40,626 bases of DNA, from the NCBI GenBank assembly GCA_934215455.1, contig CAKPZX010000010.1, positions 1-40,626 of the forward strand. Direction: 5' to 3'. Below the pieces are notes generated by a model that saw only the letters and a list, made by a program, of their open reading frames with translations, was not told the DNA's origin and ran no database searches. Position numbers and translations under genes: made by a program. The DNA is from an uncultured Streptococcus sp. GTDB taxonomy: Bacteria; Bacillota; Bacilli; Lactobacillales; Streptococcaceae. Shown in pieces: positions 18,395-27,855 of this stretch (its first letter is position 1; each line of letters starts with the position of its first letter).

Positions 18395-21187
18395 ATGAAA
18401 CTCAAAGAAACATTGAATCTTGGAAAAACAGCTTTTCCAATGCGGGCTGGGCTTCCAACGAAAGAACCAGTTTGGCAAAAAGAATGGGAAGATGCAAAAC
18501 TCTATCAACGCCGTCAAGAGTTGAATGAAGGGAAACCGCATTTTACACTACATGATGGCCCTCCCTATGCCAACGGAAATATCCACGTAGGACATGCCAT
18601 GAACAAGATTTCAAAAGATATCATTGTTCGTTCTAAGTCTATGTCAGGTTTTTATGCACCGTACATCCCAGGTTGGGATACCCATGGTTTGCCAATTGAG
18701 CAAGTCTTGGCTAAACAAGGTGTGAAACGTAAAGAAATGGACTTGGTTGAGTACCTGAAACTCTGCCGTGAATATGCGCTTTCTCAAGTAGATAAACAAC
18801 GCGAAGACTTTAAACGCTTAGGTGTTTCAGGTGATTGGGATCATCCTTATGTAACCTTGACGCCTGACTATGAAGCAGCGCAAATCCGCGTCTTTGGTGA
18901 AATGGCCAATAAAGGCTATATCTACCGTGGGGCTAAGCCAGTTTACTGGTCTTGGTCTTCTGAGTCAGCCCTTGCTGAAGCAGAGATTGAATACCATGAT
19001 TTGGTTTCTACTTCCCTTTACTATGCGAACAAGGTTAAAGATGGTAAGGGTGTCCTAGATACAGACACTTACATCGTTGTCTGGACAACAACTCCATTTA
19101 CGGTTACAGCTTCTCGTGGATTGACGGTGGGTGCAGAGTTTGATTATGTCGTAGTGAAACCTGCTGGATCTGACCGCAAGTATGTCGTAGCATCTGAGCT
19201 CTTGCCAAGCCTTTCTGAAAAATTCGGTTGGGCTGATGTTCAAGTTCTTGCGACTTACCAAGGAAAAGAATTGAACCATATCGTGACAGAACACCCATGG
19301 GATCCTGAAGTGGATGAATTGGTGATCCTTGGTGAGCATGTAACCCTTGATTCAGGTACTGGTATCGTCCATACCGCTCCTGGTTTTGGTGAGGATGACT
19401 ACAATGTAGGGATTGCCAATGGTCTCGAAGTTGCTGTTACTGTGAACGAACGCGGAATCATGATGGAAAATGCTGGCCCTGACTTTGCAGGTCAGTTCTA
19501 TGACAAGGTTGTTCCAACAGTCATCGAAAAACTTGGCGATTTGCTCCTTGCTCAAGAAGAAATCTCTCACTCCTACCCATTTGACTGGCGGACGAAAAAA
19601 CCAATCATCTGGCGTGCCGTGCCACAGTGGTTCGCTTCTGTATCAAAATTCCGTCAAGATATCTTGGACGAAATTGAAAAAGTGAAATTCCACTCAGAAT
19701 GGGGGAAAGTGCGTCTTTATAACATGATTCGTGACCGTGGTGACTGGGTTATCTCTCGTCAACGTGCCTGGGGTGTGCCCCTTCCAATCTTCTATGCAGA
19801 AGACGGAACACCAATCATGACGGCTGAAACCATCGAACATGTGGCTCAACTCTTTGAAGAGCACGGTTCCATCATCTGGTGGCAACGTGATGCCAAAGAC
19901 CTCTTGCCAGAAGGATTTACGCATCCAGGTTCACCAAATGGTGAATTTACAAAAGAAACAGATATCATGGACGTCTGGTTTGACTCCGGTTCATCATGGA
20001 ATGGGGTTGTGGTGAACCGTCCAGAACTCAAATACCCAGCGGATCTTTACCTAGAAGGTTCAGACCAATACCGTGGTTGGTTCAACTCATCTCTGATCAC
20101 TTCTGTGGCGAACCATGGTGTCGCACCATACAAACAAATCTTGTCTCAAGGTTTCGCTTTGGATGGTAAAGGTGAGAAGATGTCTAAATCTCTTGGAAAT
20201 ACCATTGCTCCAAGTGATGTTGAAAAGCAATTTGGTGCCGAAATCTTGCGTCTCTGGGTAACCAGTGTAGATTCAAGCAATGACGTGCGTATCTCAATGG
20301 ATATCTTGAGCCAAGTGTCTGAGACTTACCGTAAGATCCGAAATACCCTTCGTTTCTTGATTGCCAATACTTCTGACTTTAATCCAGCTGAGGATGCAGT
20401 TGCTTATGACGAGCTTCGTTCAGTGGACAAGTACATGACCATTCGCTTTAACCAGCTTGTCAAGACCATTCGTGATGCTTATGCTAATTTTGAATTCTTG
20501 ACCATCTACAAAGCACTAGTGAACTTTATCAACGTTGACTTGTCAGCCTTCTACCTTGATTTTGCCAAGGATGTTGTTTACATCGAAGGAGCGAAATCGC
20601 TAGAACGCCGTCAAATGCAAACAGTCTTCTATGATATCCTTGTGAAAATCACGAAACTCTTGACGCCAATTCTTCCTCACACTGCTGAAGAAATCTGGTC
20701 CTATCTTGAGTTTGAAGCAGAAGACTTCGTTCAATTGTCAGAATTGCCAGAAGCAAAAACGTTTGCCAACCAAGAAGAAATCTTGGATACTTGGTCAGCC
20801 TTCATGGACTTCCGTGGTCAAGCGCAAAAAGCCTTGGAAGAAGCGCGGAATGAAAAAGTGATCGGTAAATCACTTGAAGCTCATTTGACGGTTTATCCAA
20901 ATGAAGTTGTGAAAACACTTCTTGGAGCTGTTGATAGCAATGTTGCTCAACTCTTGATTGTTTCTGAGTTGACCATCGCAGAAGGGCCAGCTCCAGAAGG
21001 TGCAGTGACCTTTGAAGATGTAGCCTTCACGGTTGAACGCGCAGCTGGCGAAGTTTGTGACCGTTGCCGTCGCATCGATCCAACAACGGCTGAACGTCAC
21101 TACCACGCAACCATCTGTGATCACTGTGCAAGCATCGTCGAAGAGAACTTTGCGGACGCAGTCGCAGAAGGATTTGAAGCTAAATAA
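18395..21187 (+). CDS. ileS: Isoleucyl-tRNA synthetase
   Basis: Class Ia aminoacyl-tRNA synthetase charging tRNA-Ile, 930 aa. The HIGH motif is HVGH (64–67) in [13 protein letters not shown], and KMSKS is at 595–599. The CP1 editing domain lies between ([13 protein letters not shown], and [16 protein letters not shown]). The C-terminal zinc-binding segment CDRCRR … CDHCAS is intact, which marks the bacterial (mupirocin-sensitive-type) subgroup. AAGGAG precedes the ATG. Confidence 0.98.
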   Translation: MKLKETLNLGKTAFPMRAGLPTKEPVWQKEWEDAKLYQRRQELNEGKPHFTLHDGPPYANGNIHVGHAMNKISKDIIVRSKSMSGFYAPYIPGWDTHGLPIEQVLAKQGVKRKEMDLVEYLKLCREYALSQVDKQREDFKRLGVSGDWDHPYVTLTPDYEAAQIRVFGEMANKGYIYRGAKPVYWSWSSESALAEAEIEYHDLVSTSLYYANKVKDGKGVLDTDTYIVVWTTTPFTVTASRGLTVGAEFDYVVVKPAGSDRKYVVASELLPSLSEKFGWADVQVLATYQGKELNHIVTEHPWDPEVDELVILGEHVTLDSGTGIVHTAPGFGEDDYNVGIANGLEVAVTVNERGIMMENAGPDFAGQFYDKVVPTVIEKLGDLLLAQEEISHSYPFDWRTKKPIIWRAVPQWFASVSKFRQDILDEIEKVKFHSEWGKVRLYNMIRDRGDWVISRQRAWGVPLPIFYAEDGTPIMTAETIEHVAQLFEEHGSIIWWQRDAKDLLPEGFTHPGSPNGEFTKETDIMDVWFDSGSSWNGVVVNRPELKYPADLYLEGSDQYRGWFNSSLITSVANHGVAPYKQILSQGFALDGKGEKMSKSLGNTIAPSDVEKQFGAEILRLWVTSVDSSNDVRISMDILSQVSETYRKIRNTLRFLIANTSDFNPAEDAVAYDELRSVDKYMTIRFNQLVKTIRDAYANFEFLTIYKALVNFINVDLSAFYLDFAKDVVYIEGAKSLERRQMQTVFYDILVKITKLLTPILPHTAEEIWSYLEFEAEDFVQLSELPEAKTFANQEEILDTWSAFMDFRGQAQKALEEARNEKVIGKSLEAHLTVYPNEVVKTLLGAVDSNVAQLLIVSELTIAEGPAPEGAVTFEDVAFTVERAAGEVCDRCRRIDPTTAERHYHATICDHCASIVEENFADAVAEGFEAK

Positions 21188-21188
21188 A

Positions 21189-21232
21189 AGCCATTAAAAG
21201 AAGTTCCATAAAGGAACTTCTTTTTTAATGGC
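21189..21232 (+). terminator. ileS intrinsic terminator
   Basis: AAGAAGTTCC (21198–21207) pairs with GGAACTTCTT (21213–21222) over an ATAAA loop and is followed by TTTT. Flanking GCCATTAAA/TTTAATGGC arms extend the hairpin. It ends the ileS transcript facing the convergent DUF1827 gene. Confidence 0.85.
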
Positions 21233-21264
21233 TAGAATAGTGTATAGGTTCATCCATTAAGGAA

Positions 21265-21296
21265 ATAAAAAAAGTAAGGCAAATTGGCCTTACTTT
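21265..21296 (-). terminator. DUF1827 gene terminator overlapping its stop codon
   Basis: AAAGTAAGGC (21271–21280) and GCCTTACTTT (21287–21296) form a 10-bp stem. On the minus strand it is followed by a T-run (A-run at 21265–21273 on the plus strand). The TAA stop of the minus-strand gene (21290–21292) lies within the stem. Confidence 0.82.
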
Positions 21297-21592
21297 GTAA
21301 TTGGAAAGGAAATTTCAATTAGTTTATCGGAGTAGAGGGTTTTAATAGCGGATTGGTCAATGATTTGAAGATCAATCTTACGTTTTAAAAAGAACTCACG
21401 AATTTTTTCTACTTCAGTTTCACGAATAGCTCGGTGTTTGTTACTGATCAATAATTCATAGTGTGTTGGGGCCTGTGTAAAAACGACGTCTGTATTGCCC
21501 GCGGAATAAACCTCGACAAGCAAGGCGTCAGTGCTAGCAAGTTGGCTTTTGACCAGTGCAGCATGACTATTTGTGGTATTAATGAGCTTCAT
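21290..21592 (-). CDS. DUF1827 family protein
   Basis: A 100-aa soluble alpha/beta protein, MKLINTTNSHAALVKSQL at the N-terminus, resembling the DUF1827 family of lactic acid bacteria. No enzymatic motif or membrane segment is visible and the function is unknown. A very strong TAGGAGG lies 7 bases from the ATG. It has its own promoter and its stop codon is buried in the terminator stem, so it is monocistronic. Confidence 0.8.
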   Translation of the reverse strand: MKLINTTNSHAALVKSQLASTDALLVEVYSAGNTDVVFTQAPTHYELLISNKHRAIRETEVEKIREFFLKRKIDLQIIDQSAIKTLYSDKLIEISFPITK

Positions 21593-21622
21593 ATGAGTTC
21601 CTCCTAACCTCTATCTTCATTT

Positions 21623-21631
21623 ATTATAGCA
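21623..21631 (-). promoter_or_regulatory. Extended -10 promoter of the DUF1827 gene
   Basis: On the minus strand TGCTATAAT is an extended -10 (hexamer at 21623–21628). A poor -35 (TTTCAC) sits 17 bases upstream, separated by A-rich sequence. Confidence 0.65.
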
Positions 21632-21659
21632 CTTTTTTATTTTTTGTGAAAGAATTCCT

Positions 21660-22109
21660 TTATTTTTTGTGGGTCTTTTTCCACTGTTCAATGCCCCATT
21701 TGTGACTGCCACGTTTGAGTTTTTCAATAGCTTCATCTACAGGAAACCAAGCAAGATTGTTAAAATCTTCCAGTGGTTTTTGAGCCTCTGTATAGTCTAC
21801 CACTTCATAAATATAGGCAGGATTGTAGTAGTAAGTGTCGCGATGACTGGAATAGAAATACTCATCTGCTTGGCCATAGTATTGTCCTAAAACAGCGGTA
21901 AAACCTAATTCTTCGATCAGTTCCCGTTTCAGAGCTTGCAAGTGATCTTCACCTGCCTCGATTTCCCCGCCGGGCAAGAACCAGGCTCCATTAGGAGCTT
22001 GAACGAGGATGATCTGATCCTGGTCCTTATTGGGAATAACAGCGTAGACACCATAGCGATTGACGTAGGTCACGTCTTGTTTCTTATCACCAAAACTAGG
22101 AATGGTCAT
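21660..22109 (-). CDS. Nudix hydrolase
   Basis: A 149-aa Nudix-fold pyrophosphohydrolase. The Nudix box is complete: GGEIEAGEDHLQALKREL then IEELGF, matching GX5EX7REUXEEXGU, at about residues 46–69. It hydrolyses some nucleoside diphosphate-linked substrate; which one cannot be told from sequence, though the compact form resembles MutT-like housecleaning enzymes. It reads in the same direction as the DUF1827 gene but has its own predicted promoter. Confidence 0.9.
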   Translation of the reverse strand: MTIPSFGDKKQDVTYVNRYGVYAVIPNKDQDQIILVQAPNGAWFLPGGEIEAGEDHLQALKRELIEELGFTAVLGQYYGQADEYFYSSHRDTYYYNPAYIYEVVDYTEAQKPLEDFNNLAWFPVDEAIEKLKRGSHKWGIEQWKKTHKK

Positions 22110-22136
22110 GCTTTTCTCTTTTCTTATTTTTTCATC

Positions 22137-22145
22137 ATTATAACA
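22137..22145 (-). promoter_or_regulatory. Extended -10 promoter of the Nudix gene
   Basis: On the minus strand TGTTATAAT forms an extended -10 (hexamer at 22137–22142). No clear -35 is present. The transcript would start about 20 bases before the ATG. Confidence 0.6.
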
Positions 22146-22179
22146 TATTTTTTAGCAAAAATCTGGAGGAAAAAAAGAA

Positions 22180-22356
22180 AGAGAGTGGGACAAAAGTCCT
22201 AGCCTCTCAATTATTTTTGGATTGTCGAGCAAGACGCAGTGGTTGAGTGGGCTCTACTACGCTGATTTCATCAGCTTTTATAGCCCCACTCAACTGTGCG
22301 GAGGTGGGACGACGAAATCGAATTCTAACGAATTCCCGATTTCTGTCCCACTCTCT
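22180..22356. repeat. Complete 177-bp intergenic palindromic repeat element
   Basis: The element is bounded by a perfect 12-bp terminal inverted repeat, AGAGAGTGGGAC (22180–22191) and GTCCCACTCTCT (22345–22356). Inside are GTTGAGTGGG paired with CCCACTCAAC, a GCTGATTTCATCAGC hairpin, a second GTGGGAC arm, and an EcoRI-site-containing palindrome. A second, truncated copy occupies 1–71. No open frame of note spans it. It looks like a non-autonomous element or structured intergenic repeat lying between clpE and the Nudix gene. Three bases (GAA) are repeated on both flanks, too short to prove a target duplication. Confidence 0.88.
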
Positions 22357-22370
22357 GAATGTACATTTAC

Positions 22371-24632
22371 TTATAATGATTCTGAAGCCTGTTCTACTGG
22401 CTTGTGAGCAGCCTTGATAGAGATCTTCCCATTGCTGGTCATGACGGCTTTGAGTTGTTTCTCACTTGGATGTTCCAGGTAATAATCGGTAATGGCATCT
22501 TCGATATGGTCTTGGATGGTACGACGGAGTGGGCGGGCCCCCATCTTTGGATCGTATCCCAGATCGACCAATTTTTCTTTGACCTTCTCTGTTACATCCA
22601 GATGAATCTCATTTTGTGCGAGACGTTGATTGACTTCATCCAGCATAAGGGTAACGATTTGAAGAAGGTTTTCTTTTGATAGAGGTTGGAATTCAATGAT
22701 GCCATCAAAACGGTTCATGAATTCAGGGCTAAAGAAGTTTCCGAGTTCTCCAAGTACAGAGTTGGTTCGACCTTCGCGAGCAGCTCCAAAACCAACATTG
22801 GCCTCAGCTTTGCCAGTTCCAGCATTAGAGGTCATGATGATAATGGTATCTTTGAAGCTGACGGTACGGCCTTGACCATCTGTCAAACGGCCATCATCCA
22901 AGACTTGCAAGAACATGTGCATGACGTCTGGATGGGCTTTTTCCACTTCATCCAACAACACGAGAGAGTATGGATTGCGACGGACCTTTTCCGTTAGTTG
23001 TCCAGCTTCATCGTAGCCAACATAGCCCGGAGGAGCTCCGACTAGTTTCGCTACGCTATGTTTTTCCATGTATTCGCTCATATCAAAGCGGATCATATTG
23101 TCTGCAGAGCCAAAGAGCTCGATCGCCAATTGTTTAGACAACTCGGTTTTTCCGACACCAGTTGGTCCGACAAAGAGGAAGCTTCCGATCGGACGGTTAG
23201 GCGATCCTAGGCCGACACGATTGCGTCGAATGGCTTTCGCAATTTTATCTACTGCATCATCTTGACCGATCACATGAGCTTTCAAATCAGAAGCCAGATT
23301 GATCAATTGAGACTGTTCTTTTTCTTTCAAATCACCAACAGGAATATTGGTCTTTTGTTCAACGATGTGTTCAATAGTTTTTTCGCTGATGACAGGGGTT
23401 TCCTGATCGGTGACATGTTGACCTTGCATTTCCTTGTATTTCGCGATTTGGTCACGGAAGTAGGCTGCTTTTTCAAAGTCTTCTTCGCGGGTTGCTTGAG
23501 CTTTGAGGTTTTCCGCTTCAATCAAGCGCTGGTCGATCACTTTTGGATCCACAAAGTTTAGGGTCAGGTTCATCTTAGACCCCGCTTCATCCAACAAATC
23601 AATGGCCTTGTCTGGCAGGAAGCGATCTTGGATGTAGCGGTTTGACAGAATAGCTGCCGCTTCGATGGCCCCGTCTGTATAGTGGACGTGGTGGTAGTCT
23701 TCGTATTTTTTCTGGATGCCCTTGAGGATGGTGATGGTTTCTTCAACCGTTGGTTCATCGACCTTAACTGGCTGCATCCGACGTTCCAAGGCCGCATCTT
23801 TTTCAATGATACGGTATTCATTGAGGGTAGTAGCCCCAACTAATTGGAGTTCTCCTCGCGCTAAGGCTGGTTTGAGGATATTTCCAGCGTCCATATTGCC
23901 CTCACCAGCTGATCCTGCGCCAACAATTTCATGGATTTCGTCGATGAACAGAATAACATCTTCGCGTTGACGAATTTCATCCATTAATTTTTGCATGCGT
24001 TCTTCGAATTGACCACGGATGCCTGTGCCCTGAACGAGGCTCACGACGTCTAAGCGGATGACTTCTTTTCCTTGCAATTTATGTGGAACGTCGCCATCGA
24101 CGATTTTTTGAGCCAGGCCTTCCACAACGGCAGTTTTTCCGACCCCAGGCTCTCCAATCAGAACCGGGTTGTTCTTGGTTCGACGGTTGAGAATTTCGAT
24201 GACACGGATAATCTCCTCGTCACGGCCAATGACAGGGTCAATATCTCCTTTGCGGGCAATTTCTGTGACATTGATGCCGAACTCTTCTAAAAGACCTTTT
24301 GGCTTTTGAGGACGTGCTTGACGAGGGTCTTGACCACCACCACGGTTATTGTTTTGGCCGTAGCCGCCACCTCCATAACTGCCTCCGGATTGAGTTGGAG
24401 GGGTTTGAGGTTCTTGCGGACTTTGGAAGTTTCCAAGGTTATTGAAGAAATCTTCAAAAGGATCTCCAGTCAGTTGGTTCCGTTGGGTCATGCCTTTCAA
24501 GAATCTGTTATTAGGGTCTGTTTTCATAATTTTATAGCAATTTTGACAGAGGTCTACTTGCTGCTGACGTCCATTTACATTTGTATATAAATGGATGGTT
24601 GATTCATTTATTTTACAATTTTGACAAAGCAT
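22371..24632 (-). CDS. clpE: ATP-dependent Clp protease ATP-binding subunit ClpE
   Basis: AAA+ unfoldase partnering ClpP in heat and protein-stress proteolysis. It has the ClpE-specific N-terminal zinc finger (C3/C6 and C29/C32) and a Gly/Asn-rich linker (about 85–105). The first AAA module carries Walker A GEPGVGKT, followed by a UVR-like segment ([16 protein letters not shown]). The second AAA module has GPTGVGKT. The ATG at 24632 is preferred over the one at 24638: GAGG is 7 bases from the former but only 1 from the latter. Length is then 753 aa. A CtsR operator precedes it. Confidence 0.96.
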   Translation of the reverse strand: MLCQNCKINESTIHLYTNVNGRQQQVDLCQNCYKIMKTDPNNRFLKGMTQRNQLTGDPFEDFFNNLGNFQSPQEPQTPPTQSGGSYGGGGYGQNNNRGGGQDPRQARPQKPKGLLEEFGINVTEIARKGDIDPVIGRDEEIIRVIEILNRRTKNNPVLIGEPGVGKTAVVEGLAQKIVDGDVPHKLQGKEVIRLDVVSLVQGTGIRGQFEERMQKLMDEIRQREDVILFIDEIHEIVGAGSAGEGNMDAGNILKPALARGELQLVGATTLNEYRIIEKDAALERRMQPVKVDEPTVEETITILKGIQKKYEDYHHVHYTDGAIEAAAILSNRYIQDRFLPDKAIDLLDEAGSKMNLTLNFVDPKVIDQRLIEAENLKAQATREEDFEKAAYFRDQIAKYKEMQGQHVTDQETPVISEKTIEHIVEQKTNIPVGDLKEKEQSQLINLASDLKAHVIGQDDAVDKIAKAIRRNRVGLGSPNRPIGSFLFVGPTGVGKTELSKQLAIELFGSADNMIRFDMSEYMEKHSVAKLVGAPPGYVGYDEAGQLTEKVRRNPYSLVLLDEVEKAHPDVMHMFLQVLDDGRLTDGQGRTVSFKDTIIIMTSNAGTGKAEANVGFGAAREGRTNSVLGELGNFFSPEFMNRFDGIIEFQPLSKENLLQIVTLMLDEVNQRLAQNEIHLDVTEKVKEKLVDLGYDPKMGARPLRRTIQDHIEDAITDYYLEHPSEKQLKAVMTSNGKISIKAAHKPVEQASESL

Positions 24633-24693
24633 ATACATACCTCACAGTAGGTTTTTGATGGTTTTCCATCAAGAGACGAGCCTATTTTCAAAA

Positions 24694-24710
24694 GGTCAAA
24701 AATAGTCAAA
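24694..24710. promoter_or_regulatory. CtsR operator of clpE
   Basis: GGTCAAAAATAGTCAAA is an exact match to the CtsR heptad direct repeat (RGTCAAANANRGTCAAA). It lies about 62 bases upstream of the clpE start and just downstream of the predicted start site (about 24717) of the minus-strand promoter. Bound CtsR would block early transcription until heat or misfolded protein inactivates it. Confidence 0.93.
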
Positions 24711-24723
24711 GATTTATAGTTTC

Positions 24724-24751
24724 ATTATATCAGTATTCTAGAAGTTTGCAA
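24724..24751 (-). promoter_or_regulatory. clpE promoter, TTGCAA–16 bp–TATAAT with TGA extension
   Basis: On the minus strand TTGCAA (24746–24751) is followed after 16 bases by TATAAT (24724–24729), preceded by TGA. The CtsR site starts about 7 bases past the predicted +1. An alternative promoter using TTGACT or TTGACC within the CtsR site as a -35 lacks a good -10. Confidence 0.72.
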
Positions 24752-24819
24752 GAATTTGCTACGGAATGTCGCTAAGGATTGAAGAAGAGAGTAAATCAAT
24801 GGAAAAATGTGAATTTTTA

Positions 24820-24849
24820 TTGGAAGAGCTTTCTCTTTTATGATAAAAT
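24820..24849 (+). promoter_or_regulatory. Promoter of the DUF1797 gene
   Basis: TTGGAA (24820–24825) and TAAAAT (24844–24849) are separated by 18 bases, about 30 bases before the gene start. It is divergent from the clpE promoter, and the two are separated by about 70 bases. Confidence 0.5.
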
Positions 24850-24880
24850 AGGAGAGTAGAAAGTAAAGAGGAGAAATAAA

Positions 24881-25111
24881 ATGGAATCACATTTAGTACG
24901 GATTATCAACCGTTTGGAGACGATGACAAAAGACGGTGGAAACTTGAAACGTAATTTTGAACGTGACGGTGTTGTTGTCGCTGAAGTAGCCTACAACTAC
25001 AATGAAGAAGAAGGTTCAACCTTTACACTTCGTGATGTTGAAGCGCGTGAAACCTATACATTTGATAGCATTGATTTAATTGCAATGGAAATTTATGAAT
25101 TGCTTTACTAA
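24881..25111 (+). CDS. DUF1797 / YkuJ family protein
   Basis: A 76-aa acidic soluble protein (MESHLVRIINRLETM … FDSIDLIAMEIYELLY) similar to the small YkuJ/DUF1797 family of Firmicutes. No function is established. AGAGGAG lies a few bases before the ATG. It appears monocistronic and divergent from clpE; the following 165 bases contain only the folD promoter region. Confidence 0.8.
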   Translation: MESHLVRIINRLETMTKDGGNLKRNFERDGVVVAEVAYNYNEEEGSTFTLRDVEARETYTFDSIDLIAMEIYELLY

Positions 25112-25225
25112 GTAGCTGTGTGGATGAGTTTGGGGTGGTCTCAAGCTCATTTTTTGTCCATCTGGCTATAGTTTTCGTCTATAGGAAATTCTAATTAGGA
25201 ACAGTTAGGTTTGAGAGTTGAAATC

Positions 25226-25234
25226 TGCTATAAT
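25226..25234 (+). promoter_or_regulatory. folD extended -10 promoter
   Basis: TGCTATAAT is an extended -10 with a perfect hexamer at 25229–25234; no convincing -35 is present. The start site is about 35 bases before the folD ATG. Confidence 0.7.
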
Positions 25235-25276
25235 AGAGAGGACTATTTTCATTACTTGACTAGAAAGAGAATTGAC

Positions 25277-26131
25277 ATGACGACAATCATTGATGGGAAG
25301 GCGCTCGCTACAAAATTACAGGGTGAGATTGCGAAGAAAACAGCACGATTAAAAGAAGAGACAGGGGTTGTGCCTGGTCTCGTTGTCATCGTGGTAGGAG
25401 ATAATCCAGCTAGCAAAATCTATGTAAGAAATAAAGAGCGTTCTGCTATTGCGGCAGGCTTTCGGAGTGAAGTGAGACGACTTCCTGAAAGTATTAGCCA
25501 AGCTGAATTATTAGAAGTGATCGAACATTACAATCAAGATCCCCTTTGGCATGGGATTTTGGTGCAGTTGCCACTGCCTAAGCATATTGATGCGGATGCA
25601 GTCCTTTTAGCCATTGATCCGACAAAAGATGTGGATGGCTTTCATCCATTGAATATGGGACGCTTATGGGCTGGAAATCCTCTCATGGTGCCTTCAACTC
25701 CCGCTGGGATCATGGAGATGTTCAAAGAGTACGGGATTGATCTAGAAGGGAAGCGAGCAGTCGTGATTGGTCGTTCCAATATCGTTGGAAAACCCATGGC
25801 GCAGTTGCTCCTCGCCAAAAATGCGACGGTAACCTTGACCCATTCTCGGACCCATCATCTGCCTAAAATTGCTAGAAGAGCAGATATCTTGGTTGTGGCG
25901 ATCGGTCGTGCAAAATTTGTAACAGCAGACTTCGTGAAAGAAGGCGCCGTTGTTATTGACGTCGGAATGAATCGCGATGAGAATGGCAAATTGTGTGGGG
26001 ATGTCGATTTTGACTCTGTTGCACCTTTGGCCAGTCATATTACCCCGGTACCAGGAGGGGTTGGTCCTATGACCGTCACCATGCTGATGGAGCAGACCTA
26101 CGAAGCAGCTGTTCGTGCCTTAAAAAAATGA
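25277..26131 (+). CDS. folD: Bifunctional methylenetetrahydrofolate dehydrogenase/cyclohydrolase FolD
   Basis: Interconverts 5,10-methylene-, methenyl- and 10-formyl-tetrahydrofolate for purine and fMet synthesis. The 284-aa form starts [10 protein letters not shown]. The frame runs 22 codons further up (25211), but that region overlaps the promoter, so the ATG at 25277 is chosen. The catalytic YxxxK is Y49/K53 in [16 protein letters not shown] and the NADP-binding [14 protein letters not shown] are conserved. PSTPAGI replaces the more usual PCTPxG, a conservative change. Confidence 0.96.
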   Translation: MTTIIDGKALATKLQGEIAKKTARLKEETGVVPGLVVIVVGDNPASKIYVRNKERSAIAAGFRSEVRRLPESISQAELLEVIEHYNQDPLWHGILVQLPLPKHIDADAVLLAIDPTKDVDGFHPLNMGRLWAGNPLMVPSTPAGIMEMFKEYGIDLEGKRAVVIGRSNIVGKPMAQLLLAKNATVTLTHSRTHHLPKIARRADILVVAIGRAKFVTADFVKEGAVVIDVGMNRDENGKLCGDVDFDSVAPLASHITPVPGGVGPMTVTMLMEQTYEAAVRALKK

Positions 26132-26144
26132 AAGTGTGAACAAG

Positions 26145-26918
26145 ATGAAGTTTGTATTTGATTTAGATGGAACCCTGTCATTCGATGGTGTCACAATCGA
26201 TGATGAAATCAAACAGGTCTTATTGAGAGCAGAAGAATTTGGTCATGAAGTTGCCTTTGCTTCTGCACGTTCTTACCGGGACTGCTTGGGCCTTTTAGGG
26301 GACCCATTGAGTCAGCAACTCGTGATAGGCTTAAATGGTGGATTGGCCTATCGTCAGGGGCAATTAGTATATGAGGACCAATTGGACAAGGATGTGTATC
26401 GGGAAGTCCTTGGCTTTTGTCGCCATTACAATCTACCATTTTTTGTGGATGATACCTTTGATTATAGCGGACAGATTTTGGAAAAGATTCCTTTTGTTGC
26501 TAATGTAGATCCTCTCAAGAAAGCCCAGTATCGTTCGTTAGAGGAGCTGACAGATCCGATTAAGGTCGTGATCTATATGGGTGGCCATGAGGAGCTCGTG
26601 GATGAGATCATCGAGCGGATCGAAAAGACAGATAAGGCCCATATCCGCTATCATGCGCATGAAAAATGCATCTATCTCAATCCAGCAGACACGCATAAAG
26701 CGACAACCGTAGAAGAACTCTGTGGAGAGAATTTCGTGGCTTTTGGCAATGATCAAAATGATATCGAGCTCTTTGAAAAAGCTCTTTATGCAGTTCAAAT
26801 TGGTGATTTTCCAGCCCTTCAGCCTTATGCGGATGATCAATTGGTAGCCAAACAAAATCAACCACAAGCTGTGGCTGCTAAGATCTTGCAAGTCTTCGCA
26901 GAATTCAGAGGAAAATAA
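26145..26918 (+). CDS. Cof-type HAD superfamily phosphatase
   Basis: A 257-aa HAD-IIB (Cof-like) hydrolase, probably acting on a phosphosugar or phospho-cofactor. Motif I is DLDGTL (nucleophile D6 and acid D8). A cap domain occupies about residues 85–185, and motif IV is FGNDQNDIELF. A GTG at 26136 is in frame, but MKFVFDLDGTL is the usual N-terminus for the family. No strong ribosome-binding site supports either start. It follows folD closely and is probably co-transcribed. Confidence 0.85.
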   Translation: MKFVFDLDGTLSFDGVTIDDEIKQVLLRAEEFGHEVAFASARSYRDCLGLLGDPLSQQLVIGLNGGLAYRQGQLVYEDQLDKDVYREVLGFCRHYNLPFFVDDTFDYSGQILEKIPFVANVDPLKKAQYRSLEELTDPIKVVIYMGGHEELVDEIIERIEKTDKAHIRYHAHEKCIYLNPADTHKATTVEELCGENFVAFGNDQNDIELFEKALYAVQIGDFPALQPYADDQLVAKQNQPQAVAAKILQVFAEFRGK

Positions 26919-26970
26919 AAGATGGAGGGTGAGTCGTGGCTTCTCCTTTTTCGCTAGAAATGAGGAAGGT

Positions 26971-27846
26971 ATGAAAACAGTTCAGAAAGAAGAGATCCAA
27001 CGTGTCATTGCAAAGCGAGAGGTGAATTCTTATAAGGGAGATTTTGGTCGCCTGCTCTTGATTGGGGGGACTTACCCCTATGGGGGAGCCATCATTATGG
27101 CGGCGCTTGCTGCGGTTCATAGTGGTGCGGGGCTGGTTACTGTAGCAACAGATCCTGATAATCTGACAGCCCTTCATAGCCATCTTTCTGAAGCTATGGG
27201 CTTTGATTTGGCAGATCACGAACTCCTTTGTGAGCAGCTCCAAAAAGCTAGCGTGATTCTCGTAGGACCGGGCTTAAAGGAAGCAAGAGAAAACCAAGCA
27301 ATCTTGCACATGATTTTTGAACAAGTCTCTAGCCAGCAGGTCTTGATATTAGATGGAGGAGCTATCAGTCTTTTTACAGCCTCTCAGTTTGACCTGCCAG
27401 AAGCTCAGTTGGTCTTTACCCCTCATCAAAAAGAATGGGAAAAACTGTCAGGGATTGATCTTGCAAGCCAGACTGAAGACAAGAGTCGAAGAGCAGTACA
27501 GAACTTTCCTCAAGGGACTGTCATTGTAGAAAAAGGGCCTCACACCCGCATTTGGACAAGTGGGCAAGAAGAGGGCTATCAGCTAGATGTTGGTGGTCCC
27601 TATCAGGCAACAGGGGGCATGGGAGATACCTTGGCAGGGATGATCGCAGGGTTTGCGGGTCAATTTCCACAGGTCAGTCTCTATGAGCGCGTGGTGGTTG
27701 CGACCTATCTCCATTCAGCCATTGCAGAAGACTTGAGCAAGGAGGCTTATGTGGTTCTACCGACAACCATCAGCCAAGAAATCCCAAAGTGGATGAAGCA
27801 GTGGAGTGACAAAAATCAGGCAACCAGCACTGAAAATAGGGAATAG
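26971..27846 (+). CDS. nnrD: ADP/ATP-dependent NAD(P)H-hydrate dehydratase
   Basis: Repairs hydrated NAD(P)H (S-NADHX) by ADP- or ATP-dependent dehydration. The 291-aa ribokinase-like protein has GRLLLIGGTYPYGGA near residue 27 and VGPGL. TPHQKEW is the family's TPHxxE site, and TGGMGDTLAGMIAG is the nucleotide-binding and catalytic region. The ATG at 26971 follows GAGGAAGG. The frame is open 14 codons further up without a better signal. No YjeF N-terminal epimerase domain is fused. Confidence 0.93.
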   Translation: MKTVQKEEIQRVIAKREVNSYKGDFGRLLLIGGTYPYGGAIIMAALAAVHSGAGLVTVATDPDNLTALHSHLSEAMGFDLADHELLCEQLQKASVILVGPGLKEARENQAILHMIFEQVSSQQVLILDGGAISLFTASQFDLPEAQLVFTPHQKEWEKLSGIDLASQTEDKSRRAVQNFPQGTVIVEKGPHTRIWTSGQEEGYQLDVGGPYQATGGMGDTLAGMIAGFAGQFPQVSLYERVVVATYLHSAIAEDLSKEAYVVLPTTISQEIPKWMKQWSDKNQATSTENRE

Positions 27847-27855
27847 GTGATCAGT

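Noticed and set aside
22222..22407. Open frame of 61 codons across the palindromic repeat
   Set aside because: It runs through hairpin-forming repeat sequence and into the clpE 3' end, with no start signals.
22404..24590. Several plus-strand open frames opposite clpE
   Set aside because: They fall wholly inside clpE, lack ribosome-binding sites, and clpE has complete conserved motifs.
25211..25276. Longer FolD N-terminus from a TTG at 25211
   Set aside because: That stretch contains the extended -10 promoter; translation cannot begin before the transcript does.
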